This document shows, one piece after another, positions 48,983-57,895 of a stretch of DNA of 64,000 nt (position 1 is the stretch's first letter; every line of letters begins with the position of its first letter). Made by a program: the position numbers and the translations under genes. The notes beneath the pieces are model-generated. The model worked only from the letters and a program-made list of their open reading frames with translations. It was not told the DNA's origin and did no database searches. Origin of the DNA: Dorea_D hominis (GTDB lineage Bacteria > Bacillota > Clostridia > Lachnospirales > Lachnospiraceae); the NCBI RefSeq assembly GCF_014287705.1, contig NZ_JACOOY010000009.1:1-64000 (forward strand), given 5' to 3'.

Positions 48983-51679
48983 CTATTTTGTTTTCACTTT
49001 TTTAGCAGTTGACCAGCCTGAGTAAATCTTCACACTCTTCTTGCCAACTTTAACTGTCTTATAAGTACGAACTCTTACATAGTAAGTTTTCTTCGCCTTT
49101 AATTTCTTCACTGTTTTCTTAACAGTTGTATTTTTAGAAATCGTAGATGTCTTTACAGATTTTGCGAACTTTTTATTTGTAGAATACTGTACCTGGTATC
49201 CGCTTGTCTGTTTGCTCTGTTTCTTCCATGTTGCGCTGAAGCTCTTTCTTGCAGCTTTTACTTTTGAAAGGCTTGTTCCCTTTGGATTAATGTTAAATGT
49301 CTTTGTAAATGTTCCTTTATAGTCTCCCTTGAAAGTAACTTTTACTGTGTATGTTCCGACATTTTTGCATCCTGCTGCATATTTTACTGTGTAATCTTTG
49401 CTTGTAATTTTCTCACCTTTATTGTTCTTTGCAACAACGGCTGGTTTCTTTACCTTTCCATCATATACATAGCTTGTCTTAGCAAGTTTTACAGAAGCTA
49501 CTTTTTTCACTTCTGGTTCCGGTTTTGGAGCTTCTGCTTTAACTAATGCTGCTTCTGCGTCTTTCACAGCCTGGATCGCATTCTGGTAATCTGCAGCTGT
49601 TACTCTTTCTGCTCCTGCTACCTTCTCAGAAATAGCCTTTGCAGCATCTACTGCTTCTTTGTAAGCATTCCAGCTTTCTTTTGTGAAGTCAACTTCATTT
49701 TTCTGCTCTGCATCAGCAAGAACTTTTTCCATCTGCATTTTTGCTGCATCTGTAATATCGTATTTTGGATTTTTCTTAACAGCAATACGAACATCGCCTG
49801 CGCTCTCAACTGAGAATCCATCAATACTTGTAATTACTGCGTTCTCTCCTTCACTTACTGTAAAGTTATGTGCATTAACCAAAATTACACTGCTTACCCA
49901 ATCTGTGTCATCTGCAACTGTTACATTATAAGTTGATCCACAGTCTTCTGCCGGATTGATCTCATACTCAGCTACACCTTTATTATTTGTCACAATATTT
50001 CTGACACGAGTTTTGTCATTATCTGCTGTTAATTTAAATTCTACGCCTTCTACCGGTACACCTTCAGCATCTACTGCTTTCACACGGTATACATTTTCTG
50101 TTGAGAAAACAGAGTTGTTAGTATATTCTTCATCCTGTGACGCTGGAATTACAGTTACAATTACACCTTTCAGGTTTGTATAAGTACCTTTTTTGTTTGT
50201 TGGTGTGATCTGATATTCTTCTTCCTTCTCTGTTGTATTTTCAGGAAGTGTTACTTTGATGATTGGATTTTCCTTAGAAATCTGAGTTGGTACATTTGTC
50301 TGTACTTCATCCCACATCGGATAACCCTCTGGAGTAATCGTTTTCTTACGCACACGATAGTAGATTGTTCCCTCGTCTGCTCCGTAATTATCCATTGCAA
50401 GTCGAAGTTCAACTGTTCCACCTTTGCTTGTCAGCTTATCTCTTGATACGCCAATGTTTGCTGAATCCCATGATGGAACTTTTTTCAGTGCTTCCATTGC
50501 ATCCTCAATGTTCTTCTGTGCAGCTTTGATTTCTTCTACAGAAGCATTGTCTGCTAATTTTTCTGCTTCCGCAACTGCAGACATTACTTTTGCTTTACTT
50601 TCATCTGTATACAGACTGTAATCAAATTTCTTAGCCTCAGCAACCTTAGCTTCCAGCGCTTTTCTTTCAGGAGACATTTCTACCAGTCCCTTTTTCGCTG
50701 TCTCTAAATTACTTTTTGCTGTCGCAATCTGCGCTGTTGTTGCATTTTTGTTTTCATATACTGTCTTTGCTTCTGTAAGCGCCTGCTGAAGAGCTGCCCA
50801 GCTTTTTGATGTATAATTGTCTTTGTTTAATTTTTCTACTTCATCGATTACAGCTTTTAATGCCACTTTTTGTGCATCATCAGCCGCTGCCTTCTTAACT
50901 ACAAACTTAATTTCGCCAGCCTGATTGATTGATTTTCCGTTAATTTTGGAAATAATCGGACTCCATGATTGATCATGACCAACTTCAAATGTACATCTGT
51001 TCTCACTTGTCCATCCACCGTCTTCCGAAACTCTGATCGTGTAAATACATGTTATGTCATTATCTTCTATTTCATACTCTGCCACACCATTTGCATTTGA
51101 TGTAAATTCCGGCTCATTTCCAAAAGACTCATCTTTTCCGACTAATTTTACACCTTCTACCGGAGCTCCATTTTCATCTACTACTTTTGCACGGAATGTA
51201 GTTTCATCAGATAAAACTTTCTCTTCCTCTGATCCTGCGTTGGCTGCTGCAACAGTGAAAGATGCTCTCTTGGCACCTTGTTCCATTCCACCCCAAGAAT
51301 TCTCGAACTGTCCACTTGTCAGATTTACGATCAGTTTATATTTCACTTCTGTTGTCTCTTTGTTTGCCGGAATATTTACTTTCAGTTTGTTCCCGACAAC
51401 CTGTCCTTCAACATTCTCATATCCTTTTACTATTTCCCAATTATAATCACCGATATCTTTCTTTAACTGGTAATAAATCGGACTGTCTGTTGTTGAAAAG
51501 TCGTCAAACTTAATTGTTGCGACAAGTTCTCCTCCTTCACTCGGAAGTTCTTTTGAATCAAGCGTATAGCTGTAGATTCCATATCCTGCAGCTTTTACTA
51601 CACTCACCTGTCCACCCAATAATCCGAAGACCATTGCTAATGACAGGAGCCAGGCAAAAATTCTTTTCATTTTCCCCAT
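48983..51679 (-). CDS. large secreted protein with FIVAR and SpaA-like domains and basic C-terminal module
   Basis: An 898-residue exported protein. Signal peptide at the N-terminus (FAWLLSLAMVFGLLGGQVSVVKAA); a beta domain shared with the protein at 60955; a SpaA/prealbumin-like domain (RAKVVDENGAPVEGVKL); two FIVAR-type helical repeats; a second copy of the beta and SpaA-like domains; a third FIVAR unit; then the shared C-terminal module (YVYDGKVKKPAVVAKNNKGE, GYQVQYSTNKKFAKSVKT). FIVAR domains in other species bind host matrix or sugars. No LPxTG motif or membrane anchor is seen. The start at 51679 has AAGGAG upstream and matches the paralogue. Confidence 0.8.
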   Translation of the reverse strand: MGKMKRIFAWLLSLAMVFGLLGGQVSVVKAAGYGIYSYTLDSKELPSEGGELVATIKFDDFSTTDSPIYYQLKKDIGDYNWEIVKGYENVEGQVVGNKLKVNIPANKETTEVKYKLIVNLTSGQFENSWGGMEQGAKRASFTVAAANAGSEEEKVLSDETTFRAKVVDENGAPVEGVKLVGKDESFGNEPEFTSNANGVAEYEIEDNDITCIYTIRVSEDGGWTSENRCTFEVGHDQSWSPIISKINGKSINQAGEIKFVVKKAAADDAQKVALKAVIDEVEKLNKDNYTSKSWAALQQALTEAKTVYENKNATTAQIATAKSNLETAKKGLVEMSPERKALEAKVAEAKKFDYSLYTDESKAKVMSAVAEAEKLADNASVEEIKAAQKNIEDAMEALKKVPSWDSANIGVSRDKLTSKGGTVELRLAMDNYGADEGTIYYRVRKKTITPEGYPMWDEVQTNVPTQISKENPIIKVTLPENTTEKEEEYQITPTNKKGTYTNLKGVIVTVIPASQDEEYTNNSVFSTENVYRVKAVDAEGVPVEGVEFKLTADNDKTRVRNIVTNNKGVAEYEINPAEDCGSTYNVTVADDTDWVSSVILVNAHNFTVSEGENAVITSIDGFSVESAGDVRIAVKKNPKYDITDAAKMQMEKVLADAEQKNEVDFTKESWNAYKEAVDAAKAISEKVAGAERVTAADYQNAIQAVKDAEAALVKAEAPKPEPEVKKVASVKLAKTSYVYDGKVKKPAVVAKNNKGEKITSKDYTVKYAAGCKNVGTYTVKVTFKGDYKGTFTKTFNINPKGTSLSKVKAARKSFSATWKKQSKQTSGYQVQYSTNKKFAKSVKTSTISKNTTVKKTVKKLKAKKTYYVRVRTYKTVKVGKKSVKIYSGWSTAKKVKTK

Positions 51680-51729
51680 TATTTTTTTCTCCTTTTCTTT
51701 TTTCATTTGTTAATTACATTACGATTACT

Positions 51730-51759
51730 ATTATACGTTGTTTTTCGCATTCTCTCCAA
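51730..51759 (-). promoter_or_regulatory. surface-array promoter 2 (TTGGAG-18-TATAAT)
   Basis: Minus strand -35 TTGGAG (51754-51759), 18 bp, -10 TATAAT (51730-51735), with upstream AATACCGATTGGAG. It drives the gene at 48983-51679. Confidence 0.65.
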
Positions 51760-51862
51760 TCGGTATTGTCAATAAAGCGATACATTTATTCATAGCATCT
51801 ATGCAAAAAGAAGACTTTCTCCTGCCTTTTATAGCAAGTGAACGCCTTCTCTTCGTTCTCTA

Positions 51863-53908
51863 CTATTTCGTCTTCACTGCCTTAACTTTTGACCATCCAG
51901 AATACAGCTTCACTGTCTTCTTTCCGGCCTTGACATTTTTGTATGTGCGAACTCTTACATAGTAAGTTTTCTTAGCACTTAATTTTTTCACTGTTTTCTT
52001 AACAGTTGTATTTTTAGAAATCGTAGATGTCTTTACAGATTTTGCGAACTTTTTATTTGTAGAATACTGTAACTGATATCCGCTTGTCTGCTTGCTCTGT
52101 TTCTTCCATGTTGCGCTGAAGCTCTTTCTTGCAGCTTTTACTTTGGAAAGGCTTGTTCCCTTTGGATTGATCTTGAATGTCTTTGTAAATGTTCCTTTGT
52201 AGTCTCCCTTGAAAGTAACTTTTACTGTGTAAGATCCGACATTCTTGCAACCTGCAGCATATTTTACTGTATAGTCTTTGCTTGTGATCTTCTCGCCTTT
52301 GTCGTTCTTAGCAACGATGCTTGGTTTGTGTGTCTTTCCATCGTATACATAGCTTGTCTTAGAAAGTGTTACAGATTTTACTTTCTTTACTTCCGGTGTT
52401 GGTTCCGGCTTTGGCTCCGGTGTCGGCTCCGGCTTTGACTCTTCTTCGCCCGCTTTACTTAATACAAACTTAAGCTTTTCTTTTCCGGTTGCTTTCACCC
52501 CATTGACAGTTGCTGTCGTTCTCGGCGGACCACCTTCTACTCCATAAGAAACGGTATAATAGATTTCTTCTGGATTTGCAATATATTCATCTGCCGGTCT
52601 GATTGCAATCTTATCGTAAATAGTATCCATCATCTTATGTGAAACGATGAGCATACCATTTTCATCACTGACAAGCTCCTCCGTGTCTTTTACGTAAGGT
52701 GTAGTCTTTTCTTTTACAAATTTCACACCCTCCATCGGAACGCCTTTTTTATCTACCACTCTGATTTCAATGCGATCCCAAATTGCATTCGACTCGTTCT
52801 CGTACTCTGGGTAAACATCCGGTGCCTCACCTTTTTCAATCTTTTCTTTATTGCTTTTAATTGCCTGTATTTTCTTTTCATCGATATAAGTTTTCTGTTC
52901 CTCTGTCAGCTTATCATATGTATCCAATGCCTTCTGCACGATTTTCAAATCTGCGGCACTCATGTTACTGATGCTGAATTCATCAATACATTTATTCACT
53001 TCAATTGCCGCAAATAAATCATCTTTCTTTGAATTATCCGGCAGATAAGTCATTTCTTTATCCAGGGAAGTAAGCTCAGCAAGCGGTCGGATATCTGTGA
53101 TTTTTAAATCTCCTGTCAGACTGATCCTTTCCAGGGATTTAATCTTGCTTACGGACGCGATATCTGTAAGCTCCGGATTGTCTGACACATCTAACGATGT
53201 AAGACTTGTAAGCCCACTCATATCCGGAAGTTTTTTCAATTTGTTATACGAAACATCCAGCGTCCTAAGTTCCGGCAGCTGTCCAAGTGGTGCAATATCT
53301 GAAACTTTATTACGAATCAGACTTAAACGCGTCAGTTTTTTCATATTTGCAATCGCAGAAATATCTGTAATCTCATTTTCATTGAGTAGCAGACTACGCA
53401 AATTCGTCAGACTCTTAAGCGCGGAAATATCTGTGATCCCATCACCTTTTAAGAATAACTGCTCCAACTGACTTAATCCTGAAAGTGGCGTAAGGTCTTT
53501 AATTCTTGCGCCCTCTTTGTACGCTGTAAATCCGATTACAATCTGCTTTGCAGATGTGGCATATTGCAAACCTTCCAGGCTTTCCACATACCATGGCATT
53601 TTCCAGTTTTTAAATCCATTTGGATTGGAGCTGGATTCATAAAAAATGTACTGTACAGTCGAGGATGCTACATCTTCTTTTGTCAGTACTAACTTCTGAT
53701 CATTTTTACTCATTGCCGAACGAATCGCCCAATTAAGTATTGGATCCGGAACGACATCTTCCTTCTCCGGATAATAGACATCCTTTTCTGCCAGCCCGGA
53801 ACATCCTCTAGCTTGTGCATGGACATTGCCTGTCCATGCACATGTAGCGAGCATAATTCCGGTCATTAGCATTGCGACGTTTTTCTTTACTCTGTTTTTC
53901 AATTTCAT
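51863..53908 (-). CDS. secreted internalin-like leucine-rich repeat protein
   Basis: A 681-residue exported protein. Signal peptide (VAMLMTGIMLATCAWTGNVHAQA); a capping region with PDPILNWAIRSAM; about six 22-residue LRRs of the internalin type (LKSLTNLRSLLLNENEITDI and similar) over about residues 120-290; a helical part; a SpaA-like domain (EIRVVDKKGVPMEGVKFVKE); a Pro/Glu/Lys linker (PEPTPEPKPEPTPE); then the shared basic C-terminal module. It probably binds a protein or glycan outside the cell. The start at 53908 lies just after the stop of the upstream gene, so it is the third gene of the operon starting at 57694. Confidence 0.85.
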   Translation of the reverse strand: MKLKNRVKKNVAMLMTGIMLATCAWTGNVHAQARGCSGLAEKDVYYPEKEDVVPDPILNWAIRSAMSKNDQKLVLTKEDVASSTVQYIFYESSSNPNGFKNWKMPWYVESLEGLQYATSAKQIVIGFTAYKEGARIKDLTPLSGLSQLEQLFLKGDGITDISALKSLTNLRSLLLNENEITDISAIANMKKLTRLSLIRNKVSDIAPLGQLPELRTLDVSYNKLKKLPDMSGLTSLTSLDVSDNPELTDIASVSKIKSLERISLTGDLKITDIRPLAELTSLDKEMTYLPDNSKKDDLFAAIEVNKCIDEFSISNMSAADLKIVQKALDTYDKLTEEQKTYIDEKKIQAIKSNKEKIEKGEAPDVYPEYENESNAIWDRIEIRVVDKKGVPMEGVKFVKEKTTPYVKDTEELVSDENGMLIVSHKMMDTIYDKIAIRPADEYIANPEEIYYTVSYGVEGGPPRTTATVNGVKATGKEKLKFVLSKAGEEESKPEPTPEPKPEPTPEVKKVKSVTLSKTSYVYDGKTHKPSIVAKNDKGEKITSKDYTVKYAAGCKNVGSYTVKVTFKGDYKGTFTKTFKINPKGTSLSKVKAARKSFSATWKKQSKQTSGYQLQYSTNKKFAKSVKTSTISKNTTVKKTVKKLSAKKTYYVRVRTYKNVKAGKKTVKLYSGWSKVKAVKTK

Positions 53909-53913
53909 TTGCT

Positions 53914-55851
53914 TTATTTCACCTTTACACTCTTCACTTTGGACCATCCAGAATACATTTTCACTGTCTTCTTTCCGACCTTTACATTTTTGTAAGTACG
54001 CACTCTTACGTAGTAAGTTTTCTTTGCGCTTAATTTCTTCACTGTTTTCTTTACAGTGGATGTCTTTGTAATTGTTGTTGTCTTTACAGATTTTGCAAAT
54101 TTCTTATTAGTAGAATACTGTAACTGGTATCCACTTGTCTGTTTGCTCTGTTTCTTCCATGTTGCGCTGAAGCTCTTTCTTGCAGCTTTCACTTTGGAAA
54201 GGCTTGTTCCCTTTGGATTGATCTTAAATGTCTTTGTAAATGTTCCTTTGTAGTCTCCCTTGAAAGTAACTTTTACAGTGTAAGTTCCGACATTCTTGCA
54301 GCCTGCAGCATATTTTACTGTATAGTCTTTGCTTGTGATCTTCTCGCCTTTGTCGTTCTTAGCAACGATGCTTGGTTTGTGTGTCTTTCCGTCGTATACA
54401 TAGCTTGTCTGAGCAAGTTTTACAGAAGCTACTTTTACTTCCGGTTTTTCCGGATTTGATGGTTTCTCCGGTTCAGTTTTTACCAATGCTGCTTCTGCAT
54501 CTTTCACTGCCTGAATCGCATTCTGGAACTCCGCATTTGTTGCACTATTATCTTCTGCAATTTTCTTTGCAGCTTCTACTGCATTCTTATAAACATTCCA
54601 TGACTCTGCTGTATAATCAGATTCATTTTTCTTTCCAGCCTCTGTGAAGATTTCTACCATTGTGTTTTTCGATTCCTCTGTCACTACTGTTCCTGCAATC
54701 TTGACACCATTCTCGCCTTTTGCCATATAATATCCATCTTCTGAATTTGGAATAGTCTCTACTCCGATTTCCCAGTATGCGGCTTTCGGAAGGTGTAAAA
54801 CAGACGGGAATTCTGCTTCAAATGTACGAAGAGTTTCTGTACCTTTTGCTTCCGCTTCTTTTTCTTCCACCTGGCTTAATAAGACTCCTTTTGGTGAATA
54901 ACAGTGTACTACGTAATAGAACTTTGCAGGAAGACTTGTTCCTTTCACAGTAATTGTAGCTGTACCACCCTCGCGACTTACTTCTGCACCTGCGCCAGAT
55001 ACCTCTGAAATACTTAGTTCGTTCTTTTTTACAACAAGCTTTACTTCTTCGCCATTGTATTCCTGTCCATTTACTTTAGCGATGTAATTCTCATTCTGGT
55101 TTGTGTCTCTTTCAAAATAAATATTTTCAATCGGTGTAACGATTTCATAATCTTCGCCTTCTGCAAGTGCTATCGCAAATGGCATACCGATTCCTTCTCT
55201 TTGTGACAGTGTATAGCTTGCTGTTCCGACCGCATCTGTCGGTTGTGCGAATGAATTCCTACAGCAATTCGGAGAGAAGATCTCTAAGTGTACGCCCTCT
55301 ACCGGAAGACCCTTTTCATTTACTACTTTTACGTTCAATGTCTTTGGATGCTCTACTGGTTCTACTGGTTTTTCACTTTCTATCACCTTTAGTGCCAGAT
55401 CAACAGTCTCCCCTGCATATGCTTTTCCATTTACAGATACAATGCAAGGATACCCCCAGCTTTCACCAGAATTTTGTACATCCATTTTTATGGAATCATT
55501 TGCAAGTGTATATCCGCTTCCTGATGCGGGTTTTACTTCATAGATTCCAAATCCTGTTCCATCACCGTCCGCAGCATCCATGTTTGCCATAACAAGATCA
55601 GTAAAATCATTTTCATCCAAGTATGCTTCTCCATCTTCATCTGTTGTGGCAAAATCATAAGTTTCCCCATCTTTTTCAAAGACAAGCTCCACGCCACTTA
55701 AAGCTTTTCCTGATTCATCCACTGCGCGAACTGCAAGTTCTGTCGCATGACTTGCCGCCTTTGCCGTCAAAGGTGCTGCTCCTGCAAATGTACCAAGCAC
55801 CATCGCTGCTGTAAGCACACCTGCAAGAAGTTTTGCTTTTAATTGTTTCAT
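53914..55851 (-). CDS. secreted SpaA-like/FIVAR protein with basic C-terminal module
   Basis: A 645-residue exported protein. Signal peptide to about residue 32 (LLAGVLTAAMVLGTFAGAAPLTAKAAS); two SpaA/prealbumin-like domains (LAVRAVDESGKALSGVELVF, NVKVVNEKGLPVEGVHLEIF); a further beta domain; one FIVAR unit (DYTAESWNVYKNAVEAAKKI); then the shared C-terminal module, nearly identical in DNA to those of its neighbours. SpaA-like folds often carry self-made isopeptide bonds, which cannot be confirmed here. No sortase signal. It is 20 bp after the upstream Big_2-type gene. Confidence 0.8.
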   Translation of the reverse strand: MKQLKAKLLAGVLTAAMVLGTFAGAAPLTAKAASHATELAVRAVDESGKALSGVELVFEKDGETYDFATTDEDGEAYLDENDFTDLVMANMDAADGDGTGFGIYEVKPASGSGYTLANDSIKMDVQNSGESWGYPCIVSVNGKAYAGETVDLALKVIESEKPVEPVEHPKTLNVKVVNEKGLPVEGVHLEIFSPNCCRNSFAQPTDAVGTASYTLSQREGIGMPFAIALAEGEDYEIVTPIENIYFERDTNQNENYIAKVNGQEYNGEEVKLVVKKNELSISEVSGAGAEVSREGGTATITVKGTSLPAKFYYVVHCYSPKGVLLSQVEEKEAEAKGTETLRTFEAEFPSVLHLPKAAYWEIGVETIPNSEDGYYMAKGENGVKIAGTVVTEESKNTMVEIFTEAGKKNESDYTAESWNVYKNAVEAAKKIAEDNSATNAEFQNAIQAVKDAEAALVKTEPEKPSNPEKPEVKVASVKLAQTSYVYDGKTHKPSIVAKNDKGEKITSKDYTVKYAAGCKNVGTYTVKVTFKGDYKGTFTKTFKINPKGTSLSKVKAARKSFSATWKKQSKQTSGYQLQYSTNKKFAKSVKTTTITKTSTVKKTVKKLSAKKTYYVRVRTYKNVKVGKKTVKMYSGWSKVKSVKVK

Positions 55852-55870
55852 AATCTTCCTCCTTTGTATT

Positions 55871-57694
55871 TTATTTTATTTTGATTTTAATGGTTTTCTT
55901 AATACCACTTCCATCCGTTGCCTTTGCGGTTATTTTTACTGTCTTTCCTTTTCCCGCTTTCTTTGCTGTTACTTTTCCTTTCGCAGTAACTGTTGCGTAT
56001 TTGCTATTTGAGCTATTCCATACCAGTTGTTTATTCGCATCTTTTCCGGTTGTTTTTACAGTCGCTTTAACTGTAATTGCTTTTCCGTTCTTTAATGTGT
56101 CAGAAGCCTTTAATGTGATTTTCTTTACGGCATGTTTTCTTATACGAATCGTATAACTTCCGGACTTTTTACTTCCGTCAACCGCTGTTGCCCTTATGGT
56201 AACCTTCTTTCCTGCTCCTGCCTTATTTACGGTAACTTTTCCGGCAGAAGTTACAGTTGCATATTTTTTATTGGAAGTTGTCCATTTCACTTTTTTATTT
56301 GTTGCTTTTGCAGGAGATACTTTTGCCTTTAACTGAATTTTCTTCCCTGCTACAATATCCCTGGATGCTCCAGTCACCTGCACCTTGCTTGCCTTTATCG
56401 TTTGCAAATCACTTGCTTTTCCATATTCTACTACGACCGGATACATGCCCAGACTGTGCATTGTAAACTGAACATCAGTGCCGTTCTTCGTCTTCTGATT
56501 TTCAAAGGCCAGCTTCTTTAATTGCTTCTCTCCATCAAGGTAATATACGTTCTTTACTGTTTTTCCCTCCGGAACTTTTCTTGTTACCTGAAATTCTCCG
56601 GCTGCAAGTTTCGCTCTTTCCCAGCGATGTGGATTTACGACACTGATGTCCAGGACTTCATAGTCTTTATTCGGAAGTTCACTCACAAGATCTTTGCTTA
56701 AAGATTTCTCATATAAAAGCATATCCTTGAAATTGATTCCTGTCACACTCGTATCACCTGATTTGCTTACAAGTATTGTATCCGAATGATGTGTCTCGTT
56801 CTTATCTACTAGTCGAAGCTCATCTACCTTTGCACAGCTGGAATGATTGTACGCATATCTTCCTGCACCGTACTCAGATTTATCTTTTGCTACAAGTGGA
56901 AATGAATCCATATCCCATTGTTCATTCTCAATTACTACCATGTAATTTTGATCTTCCAGAAGCTCTGTCTGCAATCTTCCATTTTCTCCGGTAGTACATT
57001 CTAATGTCTCCACCGGACTTACAAGCTTGAGCTTTACATTTTTTAAAAATCCTGTTCCATTTTTATAGTACACCGGCAGGCTGATTCCAACACGCATATC
57101 ATTTTCCAGCTTATCGTATACTTTGTTCGGATCTCTCTTGTACATTCTAAATTCATCCACTTCTGGATAATCGTAAATCATCTGTCCGTCATTATCCTGG
57201 ATGTTTTTCTTAATATTGTAAATTTTCCCTTCTTTCACCCAACAATAAAGGATCGGTGTACGATATTCTTCGTCCTGCGCATAGATCATGTAGTTATTGT
57301 TATTAACAAGACTCAAGTCTGGAAGTACTCCGTTTTTTACATTTACTTCTCCTTCTTTTTCTTGTTTTGTAGTATTGTAGATTACAAATCGAACCGGTTT
57401 CGTCATTGGTCGCATAACGATTGGATTAGCTGAAGCAATTACTACTTCATTGACCTTTATTCCTTTCACTGTCACACGATCCGTCGCATAAATATCCTTG
57501 TATTGATATCCCGGTACTCCGTTGTATCTTTTTTGTTCCAGCTCATCTGTAGTCTGCACAACTTTCTTCTGTTCTGTACTTGTCTGTGCGCTTGCAGCGC
57601 TTACACCGCACATCATCCCCGGTGCAACGCCTGCGACCAGGTCCCCCACAACAGCCGCACAAAGTAAGCCTGTAAGTATCTTTTTCCCTTTCAT
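55871..57694 (-). CDS. secreted protein with C-terminal bacterial Ig-like domains
   Basis: A 607-residue exported protein. Signal peptide (ILTGLLCAAVVGDLVAGVAPGMMCGVSAAS-type); a long central region of unknown fold with a transthyretin-like piece (VSPVETLECTTGENGRLQTEL); then two Big_2-type domains (KWTTSNKKYATVTSAGKVTVNKAG and VWNSSNSKYATVTAKGKVTAKKAG). It lacks the basic module found in its neighbours. It is the first gene of the three-gene operon down to 51863 and follows a surface-array promoter. Confidence 0.78.
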   Translation of the reverse strand: MKGKKILTGLLCAAVVGDLVAGVAPGMMCGVSAASAQTSTEQKKVVQTTDELEQKRYNGVPGYQYKDIYATDRVTVKGIKVNEVVIASANPIVMRPMTKPVRFVIYNTTKQEKEGEVNVKNGVLPDLSLVNNNNYMIYAQDEEYRTPILYCWVKEGKIYNIKKNIQDNDGQMIYDYPEVDEFRMYKRDPNKVYDKLENDMRVGISLPVYYKNGTGFLKNVKLKLVSPVETLECTTGENGRLQTELLEDQNYMVVIENEQWDMDSFPLVAKDKSEYGAGRYAYNHSSCAKVDELRLVDKNETHHSDTILVSKSGDTSVTGINFKDMLLYEKSLSKDLVSELPNKDYEVLDISVVNPHRWERAKLAAGEFQVTRKVPEGKTVKNVYYLDGEKQLKKLAFENQKTKNGTDVQFTMHSLGMYPVVVEYGKASDLQTIKASKVQVTGASRDIVAGKKIQLKAKVSPAKATNKKVKWTTSNKKYATVTSAGKVTVNKAGAGKKVTIRATAVDGSKKSGSYTIRIRKHAVKKITLKASDTLKNGKAITVKATVKTTGKDANKQLVWNSSNSKYATVTAKGKVTAKKAGKGKTVKITAKATDGSGIKKTIKIKIK

Positions 57695-57749
57695 ATTCCC
57701 TCCATTTTTCTTGTAATTCTTTGTTAAATCATTACTTTTCTTTACTTTT

Positions 57750-57779
57750 ATTGTAATATATCCTCCGCACTCCTTCCAA
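57750..57779 (-). promoter_or_regulatory. surface-array promoter 3 (TTGGAA-18-TACAAT)
   Basis: Minus strand -35 TTGGAA (57774-57779), 18 bp, -10 TACAAT (57750-57755), upstream context GTAATCGATTGGAA. It drives the three-gene operon. Confidence 0.62.
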
Positions 57780-57842
57780 TCGATTACATTGATAAACGAG
57801 CCTTTTTATAGATGTCATCTATTGTATATTATTGCTATATAA

Positions 57843-57885
57843 CAAATGAGCAGGTCCCTTATTGTAAGGGTTTCCTGCTCATAAA
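57843..57885 (-). terminator. terminator after the larger LRR gene
   Basis: ATGAGCAGG/CCTGCTCAT with an inner CCTTA/TAAGG stem; the minus strand continues TTTGTTATA. It lies 11 bp past the stop at 57896. Confidence 0.7.
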
Positions 57886-57895
57886 ATGGATTTAA